This document shows positions 27,499-39,110 of a stretch of DNA of 64,000 nucleotides, piece by piece. Position numbers and translations under genes: made by a program. The DNA is taken from NCBI GenBank assembly GCA_902564385.1, contig CACFAT010000001.1, positions 1 to 64,000 of the forward strand, written 5' to 3'. This DNA comes from an uncultured Pelagibacteraceae bacterium (GTDB lineage: Bacteria; Pseudomonadota; Alphaproteobacteria; Pelagibacterales; Pelagibacteraceae). The notes under the pieces were generated by a model, which had not been told where the DNA came from, ran no database searches, and was given only the letters and a program-made list of their open reading frames with translations. Numbering within the stretch: the stretch's first letter is position 1; each line of letters begins with the position of its first letter.

Positions 27499-28727
27499 TA
27501 TAAATAATTTTTAATTTCTTTAACGTTATTTTCGAAAATTTTAGCACCTAAATAATTAATTTTATTAAGTTTACTATTTGATATTTTGTAATTATGATTT
27601 TTTAAAAATACCTTTTCCATTTGATCAATATTTTTAATCTCTGAAGATATTTTTAAACTTTTTAATTCTTTATATATTTCTTTAAAGTTATTTACTTTTT
27701 TACCATGCATCACGTAATTACCCATTCTTACAGCTTCTAATGGGTTTTGTCCTCCATGGTTTACCATAGATCCACCAATAAATGTTACATTTGAAAGTCT
27801 TAAAAATTTTGACATTTCTCCATATGTATTAACAATATATATGTCACAATCATCAGATGGTTTATGTCCACTTGATCTTTCGATAACTATCAGTTTTAAT
27901 TTTCTAAGTTCTTGCTTTATGTCCTCTGATCTATTTATATGACGCGGAACCAATATTGTAATTAAATTCTTAAACTTTTTCTTCAATTTTAAATGTAATT
28001 TTGCAATGATTTTCTCCTCATTATAATGAGTACTAGCCGCGCAGAATACTTTTTTATTTTTAAAATATTTTTGAACGTTTTTCTTCAAACTTTGTTTATC
28101 ATTTTTAAAATACTTTAAGTTTCCTATGAATTTTATTTTTTTAACACCCAATCTTTTTAAATAATTTTTGGTTTCTTGATTTTGAGGTAAAGCTATGGTT
28201 ATTTTGCTAAAAACATTCTTTGCAAAAGATGAAAAGATTTGCCATCTTTTGAAACTTTTACTCGTAATTCGAGCATTTATTAAAATAAGAGGTATTTTTT
28301 TTGAATTTATTTTTTCATACATGTTGGGCCAGATTTCAGAATCTACAAATACTGCGATTTTTGGGTTCCAGTAATTTAAAAAGTTATTGCATATAAATCC
28401 AACATCAAACGGATAGTAAATATGAATAGTTTTATTTAATGGTTTCTTAGCAATTATTGATGCAGAACTTAAAGTAGAAGAAGTAAGTAAAATTTTTTTT
28501 ATAGATTTGTCTTTTTCAAACTTATTTATCAAAGGGAGAATGCTCATGATTTCCCCTACACTTGCACCATGAAACCATACAGTTGTATCAGCCTTTTTTT
28601 TGTTGTAGTAAGCGTATTTTTCTAAGATTCTTCTCCAATCTTCCTTTCCATTAATCACTCTGAAAAATAATATAAATGGTGAGATTAAAAAAAAAATAAT
28701 TCCCAATATATTATACAAAAAATACAT
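27498..28727 (-). CDS. waaA: Kdo transferase (3-deoxy-D-manno-octulosonate transferase)
   Basis: 409 residues. An N-terminal membrane helix is followed by a GT-B glycosyltransferase: WFHGASVGE near 50 with the catalytic Glu, VFVDSEIWPN near 125, ILINARI, and the nucleotide-sugar region FIGGSMVNHGGQNPLEAVRMG near 315. It attaches Kdo to lipid A using CMP-Kdo. It overlaps msbA and lpxK by one base each (TAATG type), a tight order that implies coupled translation. Confidence 0.95.
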   Translation of the reverse strand: MYFLYNILGIIFFLISPFILFFRVINGKEDWRRILEKYAYYNKKKADTTVWFHGASVGEIMSILPLINKFEKDKSIKKILLTSSTLSSASIIAKKPLNKTIHIYYPFDVGFICNNFLNYWNPKIAVFVDSEIWPNMYEKINSKKIPLILINARITSKSFKRWQIFSSFAKNVFSKITIALPQNQETKNYLKRLGVKKIKFIGNLKYFKNDKQSLKKNVQKYFKNKKVFCAASTHYNEEKIIAKLHLKLKKKFKNLITILVPRHINRSEDIKQELRKLKLIVIERSSGHKPSDDCDIYIVNTYGEMSKFLRLSNVTFIGGSMVNHGGQNPLEAVRMGNYVMHGKKVNNFKEIYKELKSLKISSEIKNIDQMEKVFLKNHNYKISNSKLNKINYLGAKIFENNVKEIKNYL

Positions 28728-30469
28728 TAGTTATTTTTTATTTGTCTCTCGTAGAAGTTTTTATAAAGCAATGAATTTTTGATTAAATCATCATGTTTCC
28801 CTGATGATTCTACGGAACCTTTATCAACGACATAAATTTTTTCCGAATTAAGAATAGTTGATAGTCTATGAGCAATAACTACTGTTGTTTTATTTTTTGT
28901 TAATTCCTCAATAGCTTTTTGTATTTTTTCTTCTGTTTCAGAATCAAGAGATGAAGTTGCTTCGTCTAAAAGAATTATTTTGCTATCCTTTAACAAAGCT
29001 CTAGCTATTGAAAGTCTTTGCTTTTCACCGCCTGATAATTTTACTCCATTTTCTCCTATAACCGTCTGGAATTTATTTTCTAATTTTTCTATAAAATCTG
29101 TACACATTGATATTTTTGCAGCCCTAAAAATTTCTTCATCATTTGCATCTGGTTTTGCGTACTTAATGTTGTTGAAAATAGTATCATCAAAAAGTGTTGT
29201 ATTTTGATCAACAATAGATATTTCTTTTCTTAATGATTTCAGATTAAGGTTTTGTACTTTTTGATTATCAATAAGAATTTCCCCAGAGTCTGCATCATAA
29301 ATTCTAGGTATTAAATTTAATATTGTAGATTTGCCAGATCCGCTGTGTCCTACTAGAGCTGTCATTTTTCTGCCAGCTATATCAATATTAATATTTTTAA
29401 GGACTATATTGTTAAGATTTGACTTATAACTAAAATTAATATTTTGAAATTTAATTGATGCATTACTTATATCTAATACTTTGCCATTTTCATTTGATGA
29501 AATCTTATTTTGTTGATCTATAATCGGCAGTATTCTTTTTCCGGCAGACAAACCTTGACCAAATGAAACATTTACATTCGCTAAAGATTTAACTGGTTGA
29601 TATGCAAGCATCATTGCGGCTAAAAAAGAAAAGAAATTATTTATACTCAGTTGATCATTCATAATTAATTTACCAGAGTAAAAAATTAATATTGCAATCA
29701 TAATTCCAGTTACAACTTCCATAATAGGTGTTGACCTTATAAATACGCTATGAATTTTTATTGTTTTTTCTTTTAGGTCATTTACAAATTTTTCTGATCT
29801 TTCATTTTCATAATTTTCTCTTTGGAAGATTTTTATAATTTTGTGGTTTTTAAAAAGATCAATTAAATATTTGTTTAAATCACCAGATTTTTCTTGTGCT
29901 TCTGTTGCAACTTTTACAACACGTTTACCTAATTTTTTAGCAGTAGTTGACGCTATAGGAAGCATAATTAAAGCTATAAGAGAAAGTCTCCAATTTTGTA
30001 AGAACATTACAAATAACAAGCCAATAAGTGTCAAGCCATCCTTGAATAAATTTAAAACTGCGTTACTTAACATTCCAGTTATTTGATTTACATCAAAGTT
30101 GAGGTTTGAAATATATTTGCCTGAATGTTTATCTTCAATTTTTTCAGTATCAGCTTTTATGAAAGAAGATAACATATCGATTTGAATATTTTTCTTTACT
30201 TCTTCTGCAGTTCTTATCATTAAAACTTTTGCTAAATATAGAGATATACCTTTAGTAGCAAAAGCTATTATGATTAAAAGTGGAATAATCAAAATTAAAC
30301 TTTGATCTTTATTTAGAAAAATTTTTTCTATTGCGGGATCAAGTAACCATGCTGTTGCAGATGTGGCGCCAGCAACCAAAATGGAAAATACTATAGCAAG
30401 TACTATTTTGTTAAGATGTTTTGTTGTATAATCATTATACAATCTTTTTATAATATCGACATTTTTCAT
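28727..30469 (-). CDS. msbA: Lipid A export ABC transporter MsbA
   Basis: 580 residues: a six-helix transmembrane domain in the first 310, then one nucleotide-binding domain. Walker A is GHSGSGKS near 375, the Q-loop SIVDQNTTLFDD, the signature KLSGGEKQRLSIARAL, Walker B ILLDEATSSLD and the switch His in AHRLS. It flips lipid A across the inner membrane. Placement between ubiA and waaA-lpxK-lpxL supports MsbA over other half-transporters. Adjacent overlaps are one base on each side. Confidence 0.93.
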   Translation of the reverse strand: MKNVDIIKRLYNDYTTKHLNKIVLAIVFSILVAGATSATAWLLDPAIEKIFLNKDQSLILIIPLLIIIAFATKGISLYLAKVLMIRTAEEVKKNIQIDMLSSFIKADTEKIEDKHSGKYISNLNFDVNQITGMLSNAVLNLFKDGLTLIGLLFVMFLQNWRLSLIALIMLPIASTTAKKLGKRVVKVATEAQEKSGDLNKYLIDLFKNHKIIKIFQRENYENERSEKFVNDLKEKTIKIHSVFIRSTPIMEVVTGIMIAILIFYSGKLIMNDQLSINNFFSFLAAMMLAYQPVKSLANVNVSFGQGLSAGKRILPIIDQQNKISSNENGKVLDISNASIKFQNINFSYKSNLNNIVLKNINIDIAGRKMTALVGHSGSGKSTILNLIPRIYDADSGEILIDNQKVQNLNLKSLRKEISIVDQNTTLFDDTIFNNIKYAKPDANDEEIFRAAKISMCTDFIEKLENKFQTVIGENGVKLSGGEKQRLSIARALLKDSKIILLDEATSSLDSETEEKIQKAIEELTKNKTTVVIAHRLSTILNSEKIYVVDKGSVESSGKHDDLIKNSLLYKNFYERQIKNN

Positions 30470-31338
30470 TAAGTTAATTTTCCTATTAACAAAATTATTA
30501 AAATAATAAGACCCAAAATATTATTGCTTTTAAATTTTACTAAGCAATCATTTCCACTTTCGGTTTTTAATTTAAGACATTGAAAAACTAACAAATGAGT
30601 GAAAGGCACTATTAAAGCAATGTAATATAAATAATTAAAATTCATTTTATAACCAACAAGAAACAATGATATTAAAAATATAATGTAACAAAACGATATA
30701 AATTTTTTTGGGTTATTTTTAAATTTAATCGATGTTGATTTAACTCCAATTATTTCATCATCATTAATATCTTGATATCCATATATTGTGTCGTAACCTA
30801 ATGTCCAAAATGTGGCTCCTAAATAAAATATAATTGGTATTATAGAAACCTCATTTTGAATGGATATCCATGCCAAAACTAGACCGTAATTAAAAGTAAT
30901 ACCTAAAAAAAGTTGAGGCCAATAAGTAAATCTTTTCATCAATGGATAAGTAAAAGCTAATGGCATTGAAAGAAGAGCCATATAAATAGTAAACTTATTA
31001 AAATTTATCAAAACTAAAAACGCGATTAAACATAAAATTGCCGCATATATTGCAGCGTTAAACACTGAAATTTTTTCTGACGCGATTGGTCTATTTTTTG
31101 TTCTCTCAACTAACTTATCAATTTTTCTATCACTTATATCGTTAACAATACATCCTGCAGATCTCATTAGAACAGATCCAGAAAAAAACAAAAAAGCATA
31201 AATAAAATAAGTATTTAAAGATAGAGAAAAATCATATGAAATTGTTAAACCCCAAACGCATGGCCAAAATAGAAGCATGAAACCAATTGGTTTATTAAGT
31301 CTTGTTAATTCAATAAAAATTTTAACCTTTTCAGACAT
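30469..31338 (-). CDS. ubiA: 4-hydroxybenzoate polyprenyltransferase
   Basis: 289 residues with about eight membrane segments. The first Asp-rich motif is NDISDRKIDKLVERTKNRPI near 68-87, and the second is YGYQDINDDEIIG near 187, both required for prenyl diphosphate and magnesium binding. It attaches the polyprenyl tail to 4-hydroxybenzoate in ubiquinone synthesis. It shares a one-base overlap with msbA, so the quinone gene heads the lipid A operon. The divergent DUF2721 gene starts 49 bases upstream. Confidence 0.94.
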   Translation of the reverse strand: MSEKVKIFIELTRLNKPIGFMLLFWPCVWGLTISYDFSLSLNTYFIYAFLFFSGSVLMRSAGCIVNDISDRKIDKLVERTKNRPIASEKISVFNAAIYAAILCLIAFLVLINFNKFTIYMALLSMPLAFTYPLMKRFTYWPQLFLGITFNYGLVLAWISIQNEVSIIPIIFYLGATFWTLGYDTIYGYQDINDDEIIGVKSTSIKFKNNPKKFISFCYIIFLISLFLVGYKMNFNYLYYIALIVPFTHLLVFQCLKLKTESGNDCLVKFKSNNILGLIILIILLIGKLT

Positions 31339-31387
31339 AATTTACTTGTAAATAACAAAGCGTAGATTCATAATCAAACTGATTCGC

Positions 31388-31795
31388 ATGAATATTGATT
31401 ACACTGTTACCGCATTAATGTTTCCCGCCATTCCTTTGATTATGGCAGTCTATAGTAATAGATTTCATACATTAAGTGGTTTGATTAGAAAAATACATGA
31501 CGAATATGTTTTTGAAAAGCATACTCCACCAGAGTGGAAGCAGCAGCTAATTAATTTAAATGATAGAGTAAAAAATTTAAGGATTACTATACTTTTTGCA
31601 GCATTTGGTTTTTTATTTAATATGCTTACTGTTTTTGCTCTTTATTTAGAGACATACTTTTTGGCTAGAATAATTTTTGGCTCTTGTTGTTTATCGATGA
31701 TGGTTTCAATAATATTTTTTATAAGAGAAATACAAATTTCGACTAGGGCGTTAAGACTTCATCTTTCAGATATGGATGATCAATTTAAGGAATAA
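31388..31795 (+). CDS. DUF2721 membrane protein
   Basis: 135 residues with three membrane helices (about 9-25, 68-88 and 92-112). The amphipathic stretch between the first two (GLIRKIHDEYVFEK then QLINLNDRVKNLR) and the second helix beginning LFAAFGFLFN match the DUF2721 family of small inner-membrane proteins. No function is known. It is divergent from ubiA and its end overlaps the convergent quinone reductase gene by 11 bases. Confidence 0.75.
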   Translation: MNIDYTVTALMFPAIPLIMAVYSNRFHTLSGLIRKIHDEYVFEKHTPPEWKQQLINLNDRVKNLRITILFAAFGFLFNMLTVFALYLETYFLARIIFGSCCLSMMVSIIFFIREIQISTRALRLHLSDMDDQFKE

Positions 31796-32756
31796 TAACT
31801 GCTGGTCCAGTTAAAACCCTATTCTCTAAATCTATATGAGCTTGTTTAGCTTCACTTAATTTATATTTTTTAGAAACCTCAATTTTTATTTTCCCTGAGA
31901 GAACTGCATCAAAAACCAACTCAGCAGATTTTTCTAATTCATCTCTTGTAATTGTATAATGCATTATTGACGGCCTTGTAAAAAAAAGACCTTTTGTGTT
32001 TATATGTTTTTTGACATCTATAGTGTGAACATAACCAGATGCATTTCCAAATGCCACCATCATGCCTCTAATTTTTAAACATTCTATTGATCCTTCAAAA
32101 GTCTTTGCTCCCACACCATCATAGACAACATCTATTCCGTTTTTGCCTACTATTTTTTCAACTTCTTCTACAAAGTTATTATCTGTATAATTGATAACAT
32201 GATGGCATCCATTTTTTTTTGCTATTTCAACTTTTTCTTTAGATCCAACTGTTCCAATAACTTCACATCCTAAAGCATTAGCCCATTGGCATAATATTTG
32301 GCCAACACCTCCAGCTGCAGCATGAAATAAAACTTTATCTCCTTTTTTAACAGCATATGATCTGTGTAATAAATATTCTGAAGTTATGCCTTTTAATAAA
32401 ATACAAGAAGCTATTTCATCTGAAATACCTTCGGGTACGGTAACTAATTTTTCCTCAGGCATTATTTGTTTTTCTGAGTATCCACTTATTGGAGCAGATG
32501 CATGACTTACTCGATCTCCAACTTTAAAAAGACTTACTTCTGAGCCAATTTCTTCAACTACTCCAGATGCTTCTAATCCAAGTCCACTTGGTAATTCAAT
32601 TGGATACAAACCTGTTCGATGGTAAACATCAATATAATTAAGTCCAACTGACAAATTTTTAACTAGAACTTCCTTTGGACCAGGTTTGCCAATTTCAATA
32701 TCCTTGTATTCTAAGACTTCTGGACCTCCAAACTTCTCAAATCTTATAGCTTTCAT
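31785..32756 (-). CDS. NADPH:quinone reductase-like zinc-independent MDR protein
   Basis: 323 residues of the medium-chain reductase type. The N-terminal domain starts MKAIRFEKFGGPEVLEY and contains NYIDVYHRTGLYP, typical of the quinone oxidoreductase branch (QOR). The Rossmann motif is AAAGGVGQILCQWA near 150, followed by YDGVGAKTFEGS. Zinc ligands of alcohol dehydrogenases are absent. It probably reduces quinones with NADPH, though family members act on several enones. It follows the pirin gene by two bases, so they share a transcript. Confidence 0.88.
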   Translation of the reverse strand: MKAIRFEKFGGPEVLEYKDIEIGKPGPKEVLVKNLSVGLNYIDVYHRTGLYPIELPSGLGLEASGVVEEIGSEVSLFKVGDRVSHASAPISGYSEKQIMPEEKLVTVPEGISDEIASCILLKGITSEYLLHRSYAVKKGDKVLFHAAAGGVGQILCQWANALGCEVIGTVGSKEKVEIAKKNGCHHVINYTDNNFVEEVEKIVGKNGIDVVYDGVGAKTFEGSIECLKIRGMMVAFGNASGYVHTIDVKKHINTKGLFFTRPSIMHYTITRDELEKSAELVFDAVLSGKIKIEVSKKYKLSEAKQAHIDLENRVLTGPAVIIP

Positions 32757-32758
32757 AT

Positions 32759-33604
32759 TTATTTTACAAAATTACCATTATGGTAATCATCAATTGCTTG
32801 AAGTATTTCTTGTTTGGTATTCATGACGAATGGGCCACCTCTTGCAATCTGTTCTCCTATCGGTTTTCCAGATATTAGTAAAAATTTAGCTTTTGTTAAA
32901 GCAGTTACTTTCAAGTTTTCACCCTTAGATAATAATATTAATGTAGAGTCTTTAACACTTTCATGTTTTTTGTTTCCAATTTCTATCTCACCTTCAATTA
33001 AATATATGAATGAATTATGTGTGGATGGAACTTGATGATTAAAAGTTTTACTTTCATTTAATTCTACATCAAAATAAATTGGATCAACATTGTGTTTTTT
33101 TATTGGACCTTCTGAATTTTCAAACTTTCCAGCAATTACTTTTATAAATTTATCTTCATCCTTATGTGTGCTCATTTTATCTGAGTCAATATAATGGTAT
33201 TCTGGTTTACTCATCTTCTCGCTGGCAGGCATATTAATCCATAATTGAAAACCATGAAGTTTTCCATCGTTCATAGCTGGCATTTCAGAATGAATTATTC
33301 CACTACCAGTTTTCATCCATTGCACATCCCCTGCAGTCATTTTTCCCTGACCACCTGTGCTATCTTTATGTTCAAAACTCCCAGCTAACATGTATGTAAC
33401 TGTTTCAATTCCTCTGTGTGGATGAGGAGGAAAGCCTGCAATATAATCATCTTTATTTTCTGATCCAAATTCATCTAACATTAAAAATGGATCATAATAA
33501 TTTGGTTCAACACCAATACTTCTTTTTAATTTAACTCCTGCGCCATCTGATGCTGGTGATGGATTTATAATTTTATCTACTTCGATATTTGTCATTTCTT
33601 TCAT
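32759..33604 (-). CDS. Pirin family protein
   Basis: 281 residues of the bicupin pirin family. The N-terminal cupin shows the metal-binding pattern FPPHPHRGIETVTYML, with two His separated by one residue, then GDVQWMKTGSGIIHSE with the remaining His and Glu. The C-terminal cupin is less conserved. Bacterial pirins have been linked to quercetin dioxygenase activity and to control of central metabolism, but the role here cannot be deduced. It lies 11 bases after the dehalogenase-like gene and just before the quinone reductase gene. Confidence 0.92.
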   Translation of the reverse strand: MKEMTNIEVDKIINPSPASDGAGVKLKRSIGVEPNYYDPFLMLDEFGSENKDDYIAGFPPHPHRGIETVTYMLAGSFEHKDSTGGQGKMTAGDVQWMKTGSGIIHSEMPAMNDGKLHGFQLWINMPASEKMSKPEYHYIDSDKMSTHKDEDKFIKVIAGKFENSEGPIKKHNVDPIYFDVELNESKTFNHQVPSTHNSFIYLIEGEIEIGNKKHESVKDSTLILLSKGENLKVTALTKAKFLLISGKPIGEQIARGGPFVMNTKQEILQAIDDYHNGNFVK

Positions 33605-33615
33605 ATAGGATATAT

Positions 33616-34278
33616 CTAAATTAAATCAAGCAATTCTGATAAATTACTTATTTGTTTGTTAGGTTCGAAATCTAATTTATCAAAAATATTATTATTTCTG
33701 TTCACCCAAACAGTGTTATATCCATAATTCCCTGCGCCAGATACATCCCATGTATTTGAACTTAAGAATAAAACTTCATTCTTTTCAATATTATATTTAT
33801 TTATTGGAAGGTCGTAAACTTTTGAATCTGGTTTAAAAATACCAGCTTCTTCTACAGAAAAAATATCATCAAAAATATCTTTTAATTGATTGCTAACTAC
33901 AAGTTCATTTAAAAGGTCAGGTGTACCATTTGAGAGAATTGCTAATTTATAATTTGATTGTTTTAATTTTTTTAAAGCATCCCTTACTTCTGTAAATGGT
34001 GAAAGCACTTTATATAAATTTAATAGTTCCGATCTTATTGAATTATCAATATTGTAAAAGATCATAGATTTATCCAAACTATCTTCAGTGATTTGCCAAA
34101 AGTCTTTGTGTCTTTTCATTAAACTTCTAAGCCAAGTATATTCAAGCTGCGTAGTTCTCCAATAATTAGCAAATCCTTCCCATTTATCGCCTAATTTTTC
34201 CTTACATTTTTCAGCTGCAGAATTAACATCAAATAGAGTGCCGTATGCATCAAATATGATTGCTTTAATATTTTTCAT
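33616..34278 (-). CDS. Haloacid dehalogenase type II (L-2-haloacid dehalogenase-like)
   Basis: 220 residues. The nucleophile motif is IIFDAYGTLFDV near the start, with Asp9, followed by AILSNGTPDLL (motif II Ser) and KPDSKVYDLP (motif III Lys), then FLSSNTWDVSGAGNYG (motif IV). FDAYGTLFD and the SSN-WD form of motif IV are typical of the type II dehalogenase subgroup, in contrast with the GD-x-x-xD of phosphatases. The substrate could be a 2-haloacid, but homologues also act on other small acids. It is upstream of, and probably co-transcribed with, the pirin gene. Confidence 0.88.
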   Translation of the reverse strand: MKNIKAIIFDAYGTLFDVNSAAEKCKEKLGDKWEGFANYWRTTQLEYTWLRSLMKRHKDFWQITEDSLDKSMIFYNIDNSIRSELLNLYKVLSPFTEVRDALKKLKQSNYKLAILSNGTPDLLNELVVSNQLKDIFDDIFSVEEAGIFKPDSKVYDLPINKYNIEKNEVLFLSSNTWDVSGAGNYGYNTVWVNRNNNIFDKLDFEPNKQISNLSELLDLI

Positions 34279-34295
34279 AAATTAATTTAATTATA

Positions 34296-34994
34296 ATGAG
34301 CAATATTAGAATATTTTATCCAGAAAAATTATCAATTAATTTAGAAACTAATTTAAATAAGTCTCAATCACATTATTTATTGAAAGTAATGAGGATTAAA
34401 CAAGGAGAGACCTTTTCTGTTTTTAATAAATCTGGAGAATGGAAGTCAATTGTAACTGAAATTTCAAAAAGCAGCTTACATTTTAAGGTTATTGAACAAT
34501 TAAGACAAAATGATAAAGAGCAAGATATTTGGTTAGCCTTCTCACCCATTAAATCAAATTATTTTAACTTCATGATACAAAAAGCAACTGAGCTTGGAGT
34601 AACAAAATTTGTACCAATTATTTCCGAAAGGACAATTGTTAGAAAAGTAAACAATGAGAGATTAAATAAAATAATTATAGAGTCATGTGAGCAAAGTAAT
34701 AGAATAAATATTCCTTCAATTGAAAAACCTCAATCATTAGATAAATTCCTGTCTAACAATTCAGATATAAATTTAATTTTTGGAGATTTAAATACGAATA
34801 ATAAAAAAATTAAAATTTCTAATTCAAAACCAAATTGTCTTTTAATTGGTCCTGAAGGGGATTATTCATCTGATGAAATTAAAAAGATTCTAAATTTTAA
34901 AGGGTCTCAATCGATAAAACTAAGCGACAACATTTTAAGGTCTGAAACTGCGGTTATATCCGCGTTATCTGTGATCAATTATTTGCAAAATTGA
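34296..34994 (+). CDS. rsmE: 16S rRNA (uracil(1498)-N3)-methyltransferase
   Basis: 232 residues. It has the N-terminal PUA-like part and the C-terminal SPOUT knot, with LIGPEGDYSSDE near 187 and ILRSETAVISALS near 216 that form the SAM-binding trefoil knot. QKATELGVTKFVPI is another RsmE hallmark. It methylates U1498 in the decoding region of 16S rRNA. It is divergent from the dehalogenase-like gene by 17 bases and ends 59 bases before the cytochrome oxidase operon. Confidence 0.95.
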   Translation: MSNIRIFYPEKLSINLETNLNKSQSHYLLKVMRIKQGETFSVFNKSGEWKSIVTEISKSSLHFKVIEQLRQNDKEQDIWLAFSPIKSNYFNFMIQKATELGVTKFVPIISERTIVRKVNNERLNKIIIESCEQSNRINIPSIEKPQSLDKFLSNNSDINLIFGDLNTNNKKIKISNSKPNCLLIGPEGDYSSDEIKKILNFKGSQSIKLSDNILRSETAVISALSVINYLQN

Positions 34995-35053
34995 TAAATT
35001 GTCGCGAATTCTCTGGTATTTTTTATAATATTTTCGATCTATATAGAAAATAA

Positions 35054-37503
<2,450 letters not shown>

Positions 37504-37529
37504 TAACGTCTTAAGATATAAAAATTAAA

Positions 37530-38438
37530 ATGGCTACGACGTATTCTAAAGTAAAAAAATCATATTACGAACTAGGTATCATTCCTGAATTATTAAAATT
37601 AATGAAACCAAGAGTAATGTCTCTTGTTATTTTCACTTGTGCAGTTGGACTGCTAACAGCTCCTACCTCAGTTTCATTTCAACAATCAGTGTTTGGGATA
37701 TTAATTGTAGCTTTTGGTGCAGGAGCAGCAGGAGCACTTAACATGTGGTATGAAGCTGACTTAGATAAATTAATGTCTAGAACTTGCTTGCGTCCAATTC
37801 CAAGAGGAAAGCTGAACAGAAACCAAGCATTGTATTTTGGAACATTTCTATCAATTATTTCAGTTGTAAGCTTATACTTTGTTACTAATGCTTTATCAGC
37901 GTTTCTACTATTGTTTACGATATTATTTTACGTATTTGTTTATACAATCTGGTTAAAAAGAAAAACTCCACAAAATATTGTTATAGGTGGAGCATCAGGA
38001 GCTTTGCCACCAGTAATTGGGTGGGCAATAGCAACAAATTCTATTTCGTTGGAATCGATTGCTTTTTTCTTAATAATTTTTTTTTGGACACCATCACACT
38101 TTTGGGCATTAAGCTTGTACAAAGCTGATGATTATAAAAAAGCAGGTATTCCAATGCTTCCAGTAACTAATGGAATTCAGGATACTAAAAAAAATATTCT
38201 AATTTATTCTTTACTAATGATACCTACAATTATTTTCCCATATTATATTGGATTTGTCGGTGAAGTATTCTTAACGCTTAGCTTACTTCTTACATTTTAT
38301 TATAATTTAATTTGTTACCAGCTTTACAACTATAAAGTTGGAAAATTTAACATAAAGAAAGCTAGACATATTTTCAGCTATTCAATTATTTACTTATTTT
38401 TAATATTTGTTTTTTTCTTAGTGGATAAAGTTTTATGA
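37530..38438 (+). CDS. ctaB: Protoheme IX farnesyltransferase (heme O synthase)
   Basis: 302 residues with about nine membrane segments. The prenyltransferase Asp motif is NMWYEADLDKLMSRTCLRPI near 71-90 and the second is YKADDYKKAGIPMLPV near 205. It converts heme B to heme O with farnesyl diphosphate, the first step to the heme A of the oxidase. Placement inside the cta operon fits. Its stop overlaps the next start by four bases (ATGA). Confidence 0.96.
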   Translation: MATTYSKVKKSYYELGIIPELLKLMKPRVMSLVIFTCAVGLLTAPTSVSFQQSVFGILIVAFGAGAAGALNMWYEADLDKLMSRTCLRPIPRGKLNRNQALYFGTFLSIISVVSLYFVTNALSAFLLLFTILFYVFVYTIWLKRKTPQNIVIGGASGALPPVIGWAIATNSISLESIAFFLIIFFWTPSHFWALSLYKADDYKKAGIPMLPVTNGIQDTKKNILIYSLLMIPTIIFPYYIGFVGEVFLTLSLLLTFYYNLICYQLYNYKVGKFNIKKARHIFSYSIIYLFLIFVFFLVDKVL

Positions 38439-38560
38439 TAGTCAAAGATCAAAAATTAAAAAAGAAAAATTTATGGACAGCAGTTGGTTTGGTTGCATTT
38501 ATAGTTTTCTTGTTCATTTTCACACTATTTAATATTGGAGTATTTGAAAGACCTCTATGA
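38435..38560 (+). CDS. CoxF-like single-helix small protein in the oxidase operon
   Basis: 41 residues read from the ATG at 38435 to the TGA at 38558-38560. A basic N-terminus (KDQKLKKKN) is followed by one membrane helix at about 15-34 and a short FERPL end. It overlaps the ctaB stop and the ctaG start by four bases each (both ATGA), so it sits in a chain of coupled reading frames. Alphaproteobacterial oxidase operons often have a small one-helix protein, called CoxF in some species, at this place between ctaB and ctaG. The function is not established; assembly help is inference. Confidence 0.75.
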   Translation: MIVKDQKLKKKNLWTAVGLVAFIVFLFIFTLFNIGVFERPL

Positions 38561-39105
38561 TTAAAAAAAATACTTTAACTCCACTAATTCTAGCAGGAAT
38601 TTTTGTCTTTATGTTAGGATTATCTTTTGCAGCAGTTCCTTTGTATGATTTATTTTGCAGAGTAACTGGCTTTGGTGGAACTACACAAATATCGAAAGAG
38701 GCTCCTAATATAGTTTTAGATAAAAAAATAAATGTAAGGTTAGATACCAACGTTAACAGTGCTCTTGATTGGAATTTTGATGTTGATCAAAAAACAATGG
38801 ATGTTCAGCCAGGCAAGGTATACAGAATTAAATTTGAAGTGGAAAACACCGGAGATGAAATTTCATCTGCTGTAGCTACATACAATGTTTCTCCATCATC
38901 ATTTGGAGCATATTTTAATAAATTAGGCTGTTTTTGCTTTGAAAAACAAACTTTAGATCCAGGGGAAAAGGCAAGTTACACCCTAGTTTTCTACCTAGAT
39001 CCAGAATTAGTAAATGATCCAAAAACATCTAGAGTTGAAGATGTTACTATGTCATATACTTTTTTTTCATCTGAATATTATAAAAACGAAAAAAAAGAGA
39101 GTTAA
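38557..39105 (+). CDS. ctaG: Cytochrome oxidase copper-assembly protein CtaG/Cox11
   Basis: 182 residues. One N-terminal membrane helix (about 8-28) anchors a periplasmic beta domain. The copper-binding motif is LGCFCFEKQTLDPGE, the C-F-C-F of Cox11, and PLYDLFCRVTGFGG near residue 28 is the family signature. It delivers copper to the CuB site of subunit I. The gene overlaps the small CoxF-like gene by four bases and precedes ctaE by five bases. Confidence 0.96.
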   Translation: MIKKNTLTPLILAGIFVFMLGLSFAAVPLYDLFCRVTGFGGTTQISKEAPNIVLDKKINVRLDTNVNSALDWNFDVDQKTMDVQPGKVYRIKFEVENTGDEISSAVATYNVSPSSFGAYFNKLGCFCFEKQTLDPGEKASYTLVFYLDPELVNDPKTSRVEDVTMSYTFFSSEYYKNEKKES

Positions 39106-39110
39106 AATAA

